Source of the DNA: DUOD01 sp050945235
GTDB lineage: Bacteria > Bacillota > Clostridia > DUOD01
Assembly: GCA_050945235.1 (NCBI GenBank)
Contig: JBMNSO010000092.1
Location: forward strand, 1-6,923
Length of the DNA: 6,923 nucleotides
Direction: 5' to 3'
The notes under the pieces are model-generated. The model made no database searches. It saw only the letters and a list, made by a program, of their open reading frames with translations, and was not told where the DNA came from. This document shows, in pieces, positions 1-5,986 of the stretch. The stretch's first letter is position 1; every line of letters starts with the position of its first letter. Made by a program: the position numbers and the translations under genes.

Positions 1-7
1 TTTACCC

Positions 8-781
8 TTAATCCCTGCCGATACCAAACAGGTCCAGGGCATTTTGGGCAGTAACGGCAGCCACCTCGTCAAATTCCATACCCTTTATTTTAGCTATCCT
101 GTCGATAACCAGCCTAACATATCCGGGGTAGTTTCTCTTGCCCCGGTGGGGCTGGGGCGTCAGGTAGGGGCTGTCGGTCTCCACCAAAATTCTGCCAATG
201 GGTACGCTATAGGCCACATCCGCCAGTTTCCTGGCATTGGCAAAGGTAACTGGCCCTGCAAAGGAAATATAAAAACCCAAATCCATGCATTCCATAGCCA
301 TCTCAAGACTGCCGGAAAAGCAATGCATAACCCCGGCACCCAGATAGGCCTTATGGGATTTTAGGATATCCAGAGTATCGCCATGGGCATCCCTGTCATG
401 GACTATAATGGGCATATTGAGATCATGGGCCAGTTTGATCTGCTCTATAAATCTTTTCCTCTGGACATCCCGAGGAGACAGGTCATAGTAATAATCAAGG
501 CCGATCTCTCCTATTGCCACCACCTTAGGATGCCCTGCCCAAAGCCTTAGGGTGTCCAGGTAATTATCCTCCACCCCTTGGGCATCGTGGGGGTGGACGC
601 CCACCGATGCATATATTATTTCATTATTATCTGCAAGCTCCACCGCCCTTTGGGATGAGGCCATATCCGCACCGGCGTTTACAATATGGGTTATCCCGTC
701 CTTGATACACATCTTTATAACATGGTCCCGGTCATCGTCGAACCTCTTGTCATCAAGATGGGCATGACTGTCGAAAATCAT
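8..781 (-). CDS. tatD: TatD family metal-dependent DNase
   Basis: This is a cytoplasmic TIM-barrel metallohydrolase of the TatD/YcfH/YabD family (3'-5' exonuclease/DNase activity is known for characterised members). The 257-residue length is normal. The expected metal ligands are all visible: H6 and H8 in the N-terminal HAHLDD, E92 in GEIGLDYY, H128 in IVHDR, H153 in MHCFSG, and D203 in ETDSPYL, followed by the family motif RGKRNYP at about 213-219. The ATG at 781-779 gives the standard family N-terminus. The Shine-Dalgarno AAGGAG lies about 13 nt upstream, which is long, and another ATG 10 nt upstream is out of frame and stops after 12 codons. The gene follows metG by 55 bp with no terminator between them, so it is probably co-transcribed from the T-box promoter, matching the metS-yabD pair of B. 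subtilis. The exact physiological substrate is unknown. The family call is very secure. Confidence 0.96.
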   Translation of the reverse strand: MIFDSHAHLDDKRFDDDRDHVIKMCIKDGITHIVNAGADMASSQRAVELADNNEIIYASVGVHPHDAQGVEDNYLDTLRLWAGHPKVVAIGEIGLDYYYDLSPRDVQRKRFIEQIKLAHDLNMPIIVHDRDAHGDTLDILKSHKAYLGAGVMHCFSGSLEMAMECMDLGFYISFAGPVTFANARKLADVAYSVPIGRILVETDSPYLTPQPHRGKRNYPGYVRLVIDRIAKIKGMEFDEVAAVTAQNALDLFGIGRD

Positions 782-836
782 AACAATCCATTATCTCCTT
801 TTGTACTATATTGAACTATAATCGTACTATATTTTT

Positions 837-2774
837 TCACTTTACTTTACAGCCGGTGGCTATCTCACCGTCTACCGTCGCCAGTACTAGGTCTTTGTCG
901 GTGGAAGCGGCCAATATCATCCCTTGAGAGTATATGCCTCTAAGCTTGACGGGTTTTAAGTTGGCCACCAGCAGGACATACTTGCCTATCAACTGGGAGG
1001 GCTCATAGTGTTTGGCTATACCCGATACCACCTGGCGGGTTTCAGCGCCCATCTCCAACTGAAGTTTCAGCAGTTTATCGGCACCTTCCACCTTCTCAGC
1101 CTCCACTACCTTAGCCACCCTTAAATCCAGTTTGGCAAAATCCTCTATGGTAATCTCGGGAGTATCCCCTTTATCCTGCTCCTGTTGTTTGTTATCACCG
1201 GATTTGTCGGGTTGGGCGGCCTTCAGTTCTTCTTTAATATCCAGCCTCGGGAATATGACCTCTCCTCTATTGACCTTTGTGCCGCCGGGAAGCCTACCGT
1301 ATTGTTGTATACTTTGCCAATCGGTCAATTCTCCTTCACTTATGCCCAGTTGTTGGAAAATCTTCGCCGGTGTATTGGGCATAAAGGGCTTGAGCAGGAC
1401 GCCTACGATACGGAGGCATTCAGCAAGATTGTACAGTACGGTACCTAATCTTCCCTTTTTGTCCTCGTCCTTGGCCAGTATCCAGGGCATGGTTTCATCT
1501 ATATATTTATTGGTACGACCGATCAGCCGCCATATTTCGGTTAGTGCGTTGCTAAAGAGCAACTTATCCATGAGCTCTTCTACCCTTTTGGGCGTATCCA
1601 GGGCCAGTTGCCTAAGGTCGGCATCCGTTCCTTCTTCAGCCTGAGGTCCTGGGATAACGCCGCCGAAGTATTTATCCACCATGGCCACCGTCCTGCTTAG
1701 CAGGTTGCCCAGATCATTGGCCAAATCGGCATTTATCCTGTTTATCAGTGCCTCGTTGGAGAACACGCCGTCGGCACCGAAGGGCACCTCCCTCAGCAGG
1801 AAGTACCGGATAGCATCCACCCCGTACCTGTCGACCAGCACCACGGGGTCTACCACATTGCCCTTGGACTTTGACATCTTACCCCCTTCCAGAATCAGCC
1901 AGCCATGGCCAAAGACTTGCTTGGGCAGCTCCACGCCCAGGGCCATCAGCATAATAGGCCAGATGATGGTATGGAACCTCACGATCTCCTTCCCCACCAG
2001 GTGCACATCCGCCGGCCAGTATCTATTAAACTTTTCCGGATTATCCGATAGATAGCCCAAGGCGGTTATATAGTTGGACAATGCATCAATCCATACATAT
2101 ATAACATGGTCATCGTCAAAGGTCACCGGGATACCCCATTTAAAGGATGTCCTGGACACACAAAGGTCCTCCAGCCCCGGTTTTAAGAAATTGTTAAGCA
2201 TCTCATTTTGCCTGGATTGGGGCTGTATAAAATCCGGGTGTGCTTCTATATATTTGATCAACCTGTCTTGGTACTTGGACAGCTTGAAGAAATAACTTTC
2301 TTCCTTGACCAGTTCCACCGGCCGGCCGCAGTCTGGGCAGTTGCCGTCCACCAGCTGTCGCTCGGTCCAGAAGGATTCACAGGGTGTACAATACCAGCCC
2401 TCGTACTCGCTTTTATAGATATCCCCCTGGTCGTATAATTTCTTGAATATCTTCTGCACCGTTTCGACATGGTAGTCGTCGGTTGTTCTTATGAATTGGT
2501 CGTAGGATATGTCCAGCAGGTCCCACAGTTCCTTTATTCCGGCAACTATTTTGTCGACATAGGCCTTGGGCGTTATGCCGTGGTCACGGGCTATCCTTTC
2601 AATCTTTTGACCATGCTCGTCGGTACCCGTAAGAAAATGAACGTCATACCCTAGCAGCCTTTTAAACCGGGCAGCGGCATCGGCGGCCACCGTTGTATAG
2701 GAATGGCCTATATGAAGTTTATCGCTGGGATAATATATGGGTGTCGTGATATAAAATGTTTTGGCATCGCTCAC
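837..2774 (-). CDS. metG: Methionyl-tRNA synthetase
   Basis: This is a class I aminoacyl-tRNA synthetase that charges tRNA-Met in the cytoplasm. The 645 residues show, in order, the catalytic Rossmann fold with HIGH at 21-24, a zinc knuckle with two intact CxxC pairs (CTPC near 128-131, CPDC near 145-148), the KMSKS loop near 298-302, a helical anticodon-binding domain (about 345-510), a charged Lys/Gln/Asp linker (about 515-540) and a C-terminal Trbp111/EMAPII-like tRNA-binding domain (about 545-645) that commonly drives dimerisation. The start is GTG at 2774-2772, supported by the typical N-terminus FYITTPIYYPSDKLHIGH. The Shine-Dalgarno AGAAAGGA is about 11 nt upstream, and the four-codon ORF ATG-CTG-TTT-TAA sits in frame immediately before the GTG. 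A methionine-type T-box precedes the gene and tatD follows it. The function is essentially certain; the start is very likely. Confidence 0.98.
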   Translation of the reverse strand: MSDAKTFYITTPIYYPSDKLHIGHSYTTVAADAAARFKRLLGYDVHFLTGTDEHGQKIERIARDHGITPKAYVDKIVAGIKELWDLLDISYDQFIRTTDDYHVETVQKIFKKLYDQGDIYKSEYEGWYCTPCESFWTERQLVDGNCPDCGRPVELVKEESYFFKLSKYQDRLIKYIEAHPDFIQPQSRQNEMLNNFLKPGLEDLCVSRTSFKWGIPVTFDDDHVIYVWIDALSNYITALGYLSDNPEKFNRYWPADVHLVGKEIVRFHTIIWPIMLMALGVELPKQVFGHGWLILEGGKMSKSKGNVVDPVVLVDRYGVDAIRYFLLREVPFGADGVFSNEALINRINADLANDLGNLLSRTVAMVDKYFGGVIPGPQAEEGTDADLRQLALDTPKRVEELMDKLLFSNALTEIWRLIGRTNKYIDETMPWILAKDEDKKGRLGTVLYNLAECLRIVGVLLKPFMPNTPAKIFQQLGISEGELTDWQSIQQYGRLPGGTKVNRGEVIFPRLDIKEELKAAQPDKSGDNKQQEQDKGDTPEITIEDFAKLDLRVAKVVEAEKVEGADKLLKLQLEMGAETRQVVSGIAKHYEPSQLIGKYVLLVANLKPVKLRGIYSQGMILAASTDKDLVLATVDGEIATGCKVK

Positions 2775-2793
2775 TTAAAACAGCATCCTTTCT
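2775..2793 (-). promoter_or_regulatory. metG ribosome binding site with in-frame mini-ORF before the GTG start
   Basis: AGAAAGGA (2793-2786) is the only good Shine-Dalgarno sequence ahead of metG. Directly after it comes ATG-CTG-TTT-TAA (2786-2775), which is in frame with and immediately adjacent to the GTG start at 2774. The ATG overlaps the Shine-Dalgarno, so efficient initiation there is unlikely, while the GTG has a rather long spacer of about 11 nt. The site supports GTG as the metG start. Whether the mini-ORF is ever translated is unknown. Confidence 0.6.
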
Positions 2794-2812
2794 AAATTAT
2801 TTTTTGTATAAG

Positions 2813-2842
2813 AAAAACCCCCATCCTTGTTAGGGACGAGGG
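2813..2842 (-). terminator. T-box-controlled intrinsic terminator of metG leader
   Basis: CCCTCGTCC and GGATGGGGG form a 9 bp stem (two G-U pairs) around a 7 nt loop, followed by TTTTTCTT on the minus strand. The 5' arm overlaps the strand used by the antiterminator, as expected for a T-box switch. It ends about 38 nt before the metG start. Confidence 0.93.
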
Positions 2843-3060
2843 CTACTTCGCGGTACCACCCTAATTTTCCGATATTTCACAATACCGGACTCAAAAGGTA
2901 AAGCTTACCTAATACCTTAACGGATACTCCGTCCCGGCCTACCGGATGATCTTTGGGCCGGGCGATTCCAGGACCATGTTCGGTTAACACCACACCACCG
3001 GCTCCCACCATTCCGGCTCTCTTTAGGCTGGGGCTGATTAACCTACTCTTCCCTTCATTA
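2813..3060 (-). promoter_or_regulatory. T-box riboswitch (tRNA-Met-sensing leader of metG)
   Basis: This is an RNA leader that binds uncharged tRNA and lets RNA polymerase read through a terminator into metG. Visible parts on the minus strand are the GAAGAGTAG kink-turn region of Stem I (about 3050), the AGAGAGCCGG bulge/distal motif (about 3020), and ATG at 2977-2975 in the 3' side of Stem I as the likely specifier codon. There is a hairpin AGGTAA/TTACCT and a second hairpin CCGGTATT/AATATCGG with GTGA loop (about 2891-2872). The canonical T-box AGGGTGGTACCGCG is at 2862-2849. Its TGGT (2858-2855) would pair with the ACCA end of tRNA-Met, whose discriminator base is A. TTAGGG (2864-2859) pairs with CCCTAA (2835-2830) to form the antiterminator, exclusive with the terminator. 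The class is certain. The methionine specificity rests on the ATG placement, the downstream gene and the discriminator match. Confidence 0.95.
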
Positions 3061-3092
3061 TCTTTTAAACACTATTCCCTATCTTATTGTTT

Positions 3093-3121
3093 AATATACA
3101 AAACCTGTGGTTAAAAGTCAA
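3093..3121 (-). promoter_or_regulatory. Promoter of the T-box-metG-tatD operon
   Basis: -35 TTGACT (3121-3116), a 17 nt spacer and -10 TATATT (3098-3093) match sigma-A consensus at 5 of 6 positions each. Initiation is expected near 3086, giving a leader of about 310 nt before the metG start. The -35 box starts two bases after the T-tract of the dapB terminator, so the two units are packed back to back. Confidence 0.85.
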
Positions 3122-3123
3122 GG

Positions 3124-3175
3124 AAAAAACAATATCCCCAATCCGCTCAATAACGGATGGGGACAAGGTTTTTTT
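3124..3175 (-). terminator. Intrinsic terminator of dapB (possibly bidirectional)
   Basis: On the minus strand TCCCCATCCG and CGGATTGGGGA pair (10 bp, one bulged base) around an 8 nt loop, then TATTG and six Ts. Outer A- and T-runs can extend the stem (AAAAAAC with GTTTTTT) beyond an internal loop. The hairpin begins about 47 nt after the dapB stop. A 7 T run also follows the hairpin on the plus strand, so it could stop transcription in either direction. Confidence 0.85.
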
Positions 3176-3209
3176 GCTATGCCCGAAACGACTCTGTATG
3201 TATGGAAGG

Positions 3210-4064
3210 CTAGTTTGCCTCCTCCTGGTGAATAACATATCTTTCCAAAGCCGATTTAAGATCCAGTACATCGTCCATATCATAGACACCCTTCTTACCT
3301 TTAATGAAGTTTATGGCCCTTTCCACTCCCTTGGCGAAAATTTCTCTGTTAAAGGATTCATGTACTATCTCAAGTTTATCGTGATCACTTACAAATAATA
3401 CTTTATGGATACCTACAATGCCCCCCGCCCTCACGGCGTGGATGCCTATCTCCTTATCCTGGCGCATCCCCATACCGTTTCTGTCCAATACCACTAAGTT
3501 CTTCATGTCCTCCAATTCTTGGCCCTTTAATATACTGTCGGCTATCTTTAAAGCAGTACCGGATGGCGAATCCTTTTTATATCTATGGTGGGACTCTATT
3601 ATCTCGGCATCGTAATCGCTTAGTATTCCCGATACAATTTCGCATATGAATCTTAAAACATTAACACCAACGGTTATATTGGGCGCAATTACCGTACCTG
3701 CTTTATTTGCAAGAGTAATCGCCTTTATCCTTTGTATTTGTATCTCGGTAAAACCAGTAGTACATATAACAGTATTCACCTTGTGTTTGGCCAATACCTC
3801 CAAATTATTAACCGAGATCTCCGGGTCGGTAAAATCAACTGCAACATCCGGTTTGAAAAGCTTTAGATTATCTGCCAGGCTGTCCCCGCCGGTAACCTTG
3901 ATCCCCGTGTCCCGCATGTTCAACAGCTCGCCAAGGTCTTTACCCAGTTTGGAGCTTCCAGGACTGGCAACAGCCATTACCAGATCCAGCTTGTCATTGG
4001 TTGTCAAATATCGGGCTATTTCCAAACCTGTCTTGCCTAAGCCAATCATGCAAACCTTTATCAT
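3210..4064 (-). CDS. dapB: 4-Hydroxy-tetrahydrodipicolinate reductase (DapB)
   Basis: This is a cytoplasmic reductase of the diaminopimelate/lysine pathway that uses NAD(P)H to form tetrahydrodipicolinate. The 284 residues show an N-terminal Rossmann domain (GLGKTG at 8-13, TTGFTE at 102-107, APNITVGVN at 127-135). The substrate domain has ESHHRYKKDSPSGTAL: H159 and K163 are in the same register as the E. coli catalytic residues, and G169-T170 bind substrate. It continues with HAVRAGGIVG (209-218) and a C-terminal DVLDL. Oddities are that the usual GRMG is GKTG, that the positions corresponding to E. coli E38/R39 (cofactor choice) read A33/S34, and that GEHTV reads GIHKV. A tail of about 20 residues extends past the usual end. 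The ATG at 4064 follows AAAGGGGGG by 8 nt. It has its own promoter and terminator. DapB is the best call. A paralogue with changed cofactor use remains possible, while 2,4-diaminopentanoate dehydrogenase is unlikely because it is longer and lacks DSPSGTA. Confidence 0.92.
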   Translation of the reverse strand: MIKVCMIGLGKTGLEIARYLTTNDKLDLVMAVASPGSSKLGKDLGELLNMRDTGIKVTGGDSLADNLKLFKPDVAVDFTDPEISVNNLEVLAKHKVNTVICTTGFTEIQIQRIKAITLANKAGTVIAPNITVGVNVLRFICEIVSGILSDYDAEIIESHHRYKKDSPSGTALKIADSILKGQELEDMKNLVVLDRNGMGMRQDKEIGIHAVRAGGIVGIHKVLFVSDHDKLEIVHESFNREIFAKGVERAINFIKGKKGVYDMDDVLDLKSALERYVIHQEEAN

Positions 4065-4144
4065 TGACTATACCCCCCTTTATATCTTTTTATCTTTATA
4101 TATTATTTTATGTACCAAAAATTTTGAATTAAACCGACAACTTT

Positions 4145-4174
4145 ATATTAACACATAGGTTGTTTGTTTGTCAA
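4145..4174 (-). promoter_or_regulatory. Promoter of dapB
   Basis: A perfect -35 TTGACA (4174-4169), an 18 nt spacer and -10 TAATAT (4150-4145) lie in an AT-rich gap. Initiation near 4138 would give a leader of about 74 nt, in which I see no riboswitch-like structure. A 12 bp near-palindrome TTTGTCAACAAA (4167-4178) covers the -35 box and could be an operator. That role is inference. Confidence 0.75.
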
Positions 4175-4193
4175 CAAATTTGAAGTTTTTTAC

Positions 4194-4234
4194 AAAAAAA
4201 ATTAACAGCCTGTAAATTGTGTACATGCTGTTAA
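4194..4234 (-). terminator. Intrinsic terminator after the BusR-like gene
   Basis: A perfect 8 bp stem TTAACAGC/GCTGTTAA is extended, after one A-G mismatch, by TGTA/TACA around a 7 nt loop. It is followed by eight Ts on the minus strand. It starts three nt after the stop codon of the regulator gene and separates the comB operon from dapB. Confidence 0.92.
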
Positions 4235-4237
4235 ACC

Positions 4238-4864
4238 CTAATTTATGTTCAAGAATTTATTCACATTATCCAGTATATTTTCATCGCCCACCGCGACCAA
4301 AACATCACCGCTATGGAGTTCAGCATAGGGACCAGGCGATATTAGAACTTTGTTGTCCCGCCTTATGGCCAGAATGGTACCTCCCGTGTTCTGCCAGAAT
4401 TTTAGTTCCGCAATGGTTTTACCTATATACTTAGACGTATCTTCCACCTTTATTTCCACAAGATTGTAAGGGGTAACATTTTTCAGCCGGTCGGAGTAGT
4501 CTATTATTTGAGAAAGAATATCTTCCAGTTGTTTGTCAATCTCCCTTTTTTTATTAATAAGACTCTCCAGTTCTACCTTTAAAGATTCCACTGATTCCTT
4601 ATGGTTAAACCGTTCCAGAAACCTATAGGCCATTTCCCTTGAATGGATCTGTATACCGCTACCCGGGGATACATAAACCACATCCATATCCTGCAGCAGC
4701 CCCACCGCCTTCCTTATGGTTTCCGGCGATACATTGTAGGTGCCTGCCAGGATAGAACGCCCCGATAGCCTTTCCCCCGGTTTGAACTCATTGTTCACTA
4801 TACGCTGGGCGATATCTAAGGCAATTTGTATGTACCTGGCCTTAGATGGTTTGTCACTATGCAT
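4238..4864 (-). CDS. BusR-like GntR/TrkA_C transcriptional regulator (putative c-di-AMP sensor)
   Basis: This is probably a cytoplasmic DNA-binding repressor. The 208 residues comprise a GntR-type winged helix (about 8-74, with GERLSGRSILAGTYNVSPETIRKAV typical of the recognition region, then the wing VSPGSGI), a charged helix likely to form a coiled coil (about 88-125), and an RCK_C/TrkA_C domain (about 133-206, ending SGDVLVAVGDENIL). This architecture is that of BusR of Lactococcus and Streptococcus, which binds cyclic di-AMP through RCK_C and represses the busAB glycine-betaine transporter. Here no transporter is adjacent. The gene lies 45 bp after comB in the same operon and ends in a strong terminator. 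The start ATG at 4864 has GGAGG (4877-4873) at 8 nt spacing. The domain assignment is secure. Ligand and targets are inferred from the family and could differ; potassium or other osmolyte transport genes elsewhere are the likeliest targets. Confidence 0.88.
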   Translation of the reverse strand: MHSDKPSKARYIQIALDIAQRIVNNEFKPGERLSGRSILAGTYNVSPETIRKAVGLLQDMDVVYVSPGSGIQIHSREMAYRFLERFNHKESVESLKVELESLINKKREIDKQLEDILSQIIDYSDRLKNVTPYNLVEIKVEDTSKYIGKTIAELKFWQNTGGTILAIRRDNKVLISPGPYAELHSGDVLVAVGDENILDNVNKFLNIN

Positions 4865-4909
4865 TTTTTAAACCTCCATATAAAGTGAAGATAAACAAGG
4901 GTTACCTTT

Positions 4910-5626
4910 CTATAACTTAATAACACCATCCATATAACGGGGTACCTTATCAATAACATTTTTCTTTAGACAATAGTCTATATCTTCCTTGAATCCTGCC
5001 TTTAACAGCTGATTATAGTGGTAGGTATCCTTTAATATTTCATGGATGTTATTGCCATATGTATTATACAATTCCCTGCACACCAGTCCTAGGTCATTGA
5101 GCTTAACATCAGCATTAATATTGAGGACTTCATGGATTATCAAGCCCGATGCCATTATATCGTCCAAAGAAAACTTGCCCTCGGTACCGGCACAAATAAT
5201 GGCCACGTCCCCGCCGGCTTTTGTTAAGGCATCGGCTACAGCCCGTGCGTTAAGCATGCTGCCAATAAGTATCTCCCTGGCGTCACCGCATTTTTTTATC
5301 GCCCGTGTACCGTTGGTAGTGGTCAGTATTATGGTCTTACCTTCGATCACATCTTCGGTATATTCCAAAGGGGAATTCGACAGATCAAAACCATCTATTT
5401 TTTGGGCATTCCTCTCCCCCGCCAGCAGTACATGCTCCCTGTCGTAGTTCTTGGACATGTTAACTGCCTCTTCGATCTCGATAACCGGTATTATGTCCCG
5501 GCAGCGGTTGTTTATGGCGGTAACCACTACGCTGGTGGCCCTTAAAACGTCCACTACCACTATTACCCTGTCCTTGATCTCCTTATCGGCAACACCGCTT
5601 TGGATCGCATATACTTCTATATTCAT
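4910..5626 (-). CDS. comB: 2-Phosphosulfolactate phosphatase family protein (ComB)
   Basis: The family removes phosphate from 2-phosphosulfolactate in coenzyme M or sulfolactate synthesis. The fold is unique to ComB and is magnesium dependent. The 238 residues show VVVDVLRATS (23-32), GERNAQKIDGFDLSNSPLEY (70-89), TTTNGTRAI (102-110) and AGTEGKFSLDD (146-156), all family signatures. The chosen start is ATG at 5626-5624, five nt after GGAGG (5636-5632). A TTG four codons upstream (5638) would place the Shine-Dalgarno inside the gene, so it is rejected. It is the first gene of an operon with the BusR-like regulator. Clostridia are not generally known to make coenzyme M and no other sulfolactate gene is present here, so the true substrate in this organism is uncertain. 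The family call is secure; the reaction is inferred. Confidence 0.9.
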   Translation of the reverse strand: MNIEVYAIQSGVADKEIKDRVIVVVDVLRATSVVVTAINNRCRDIIPVIEIEEAVNMSKNYDREHVLLAGERNAQKIDGFDLSNSPLEYTEDVIEGKTIILTTTNGTRAIKKCGDAREILIGSMLNARAVADALTKAGGDVAIICAGTEGKFSLDDIMASGLIIHEVLNINADVKLNDLGLVCRELYNTYGNNIHEILKDTYHYNQLLKAGFKEDIDYCLKKNVIDKVPRYMDGVIKL

Positions 5627-5631
5627 GTCAT

Positions 5632-5636
5632 CCTCC
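5632..5636 (-). promoter_or_regulatory. comB ribosome binding site
   Basis: GGAGG lies five nt before the ATG at 5626-5624 and decides the comB start. The longer reading from TTG at 5638 would begin upstream of this Shine-Dalgarno. An ATG directly after GGAGG is in another frame and stops after two codons. Confidence 0.85.
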
Positions 5637-5680
5637 AAAACTTAAGCAAAAATAAAAAGGCAAAATAACCTATAAACCTA

Positions 5681-5708
5681 ATTATACACGATTGACAAAA
5701 TTAATCAA
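5681..5708 (-). promoter_or_regulatory. Promoter of comB-regulator operon
   Basis: -10 TATAAT (5686-5681) is perfect. A -35 TTGATT (5708-5703) lies 16 nt upstream. Initiation is expected near 5674, leaving about 50 nt of leader. A direct repeat TAGGTT-TA-TAGGTT (5680-5667) sits at the predicted start site, and TTGACAAA (5692-5699, plus strand) lies in the spacer. The same octamer covers the dapB -35 box. Either could be an operator, which is speculative. Confidence 0.65.
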
Positions 5709-5724
5709 GGATGGGGGGTCAGGC

Positions 5725-5745
5725 TTGAAAAGTTGAAAAGTTGAA
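5725..5745. repeat. Short direct repeat TTGAAAAG
   Basis: TTGAAAAG occurs twice in tandem (5725-5740) followed by a partial third copy TTGAA. It lies between the tandem array of the transposase 3' region and the GGGGGGTCAGGC motif, and may belong to the element end. Confidence 0.7.
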
Positions 5746-5766
5746 TTGTTTGTCTCTTACGCAATG

Positions 5767-5986
5767 TTCTTGTTGCATTACACTCATGTCCACATCATGT
5801 CCACATTTTTGTTGTACCCTGATTCTTGTTACGTCACATTCATGTTCACATTCTTGTAGTATTCTGTTCTTGTTCCATCATATTCAAGTTCCTGTTGTAC
5901 CCTGTTCTTGCCGCATCGCATTTACGTTCACATTTTTATCCCAGCCTGTTCTTGCTGCGTCACATCCACGTCCTTGTTTCATCCTG
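5767..5986. repeat. Degenerate tandem repeat array, five units of 38-55 bp
   Basis: Each unit on the plus strand starts with TTCTTG and ends with CTG, usually CCTG. Boundaries are 5767-5821 (55 bp), 5822-5866 (45), 5867-5904 (38), 5905-5948 (44) and 5949-5986 (38). Shared inner blocks on the minus strand are AATGTGAACATGAATGTGA-like in the longer units and GCAACAAGAA at the unit ends. The 55 bp unit contains an extra 11 bp duplication (TGTGGACATGA twice). The units are diverged, so this is an old array. The stop codon of the transposase gene falls in the third unit (5884-5886). The two highest-coordinate units are coding and the two lowest are not. Confidence 0.85.

Noticed and set aside
803..833. 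Repeat GTACTATATT occurring twice, 21 bp apart, in the metG-tatD gap
   Set aside because: It is short, AT-rich and without hairpin or T-run. There is no evidence that it is a terminator or operator, so chance repetition is likely.
1132..1644. Long plus-strand frame opposite metG
   Set aside because: It is antisense to a strongly conserved synthetase, Ser/Leu rich, and shows no domain or ribosome binding site. It is a shadow of metG.
3087..3398. Small frames on both strands across the dapB 3' end, terminator and T-box promoter
   Set aside because: They overlap a clear terminator and promoter plus the conserved end of dapB, and have no ribosome binding sites or recognisable protein features.
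3646..4158. Plus-strand frame of 170 codons opposite dapB
   Set aside because: It is antisense to dapB and runs into the dapB promoter region. There is no protein family match and it looks like a shadow frame.
5767..5986. Possible CRISPR array
   Set aside because: The repeats are diverged along their whole length, contiguous without unique spacers, and lack cas genes nearby. This is a degenerate tandem repeat, not CRISPR.
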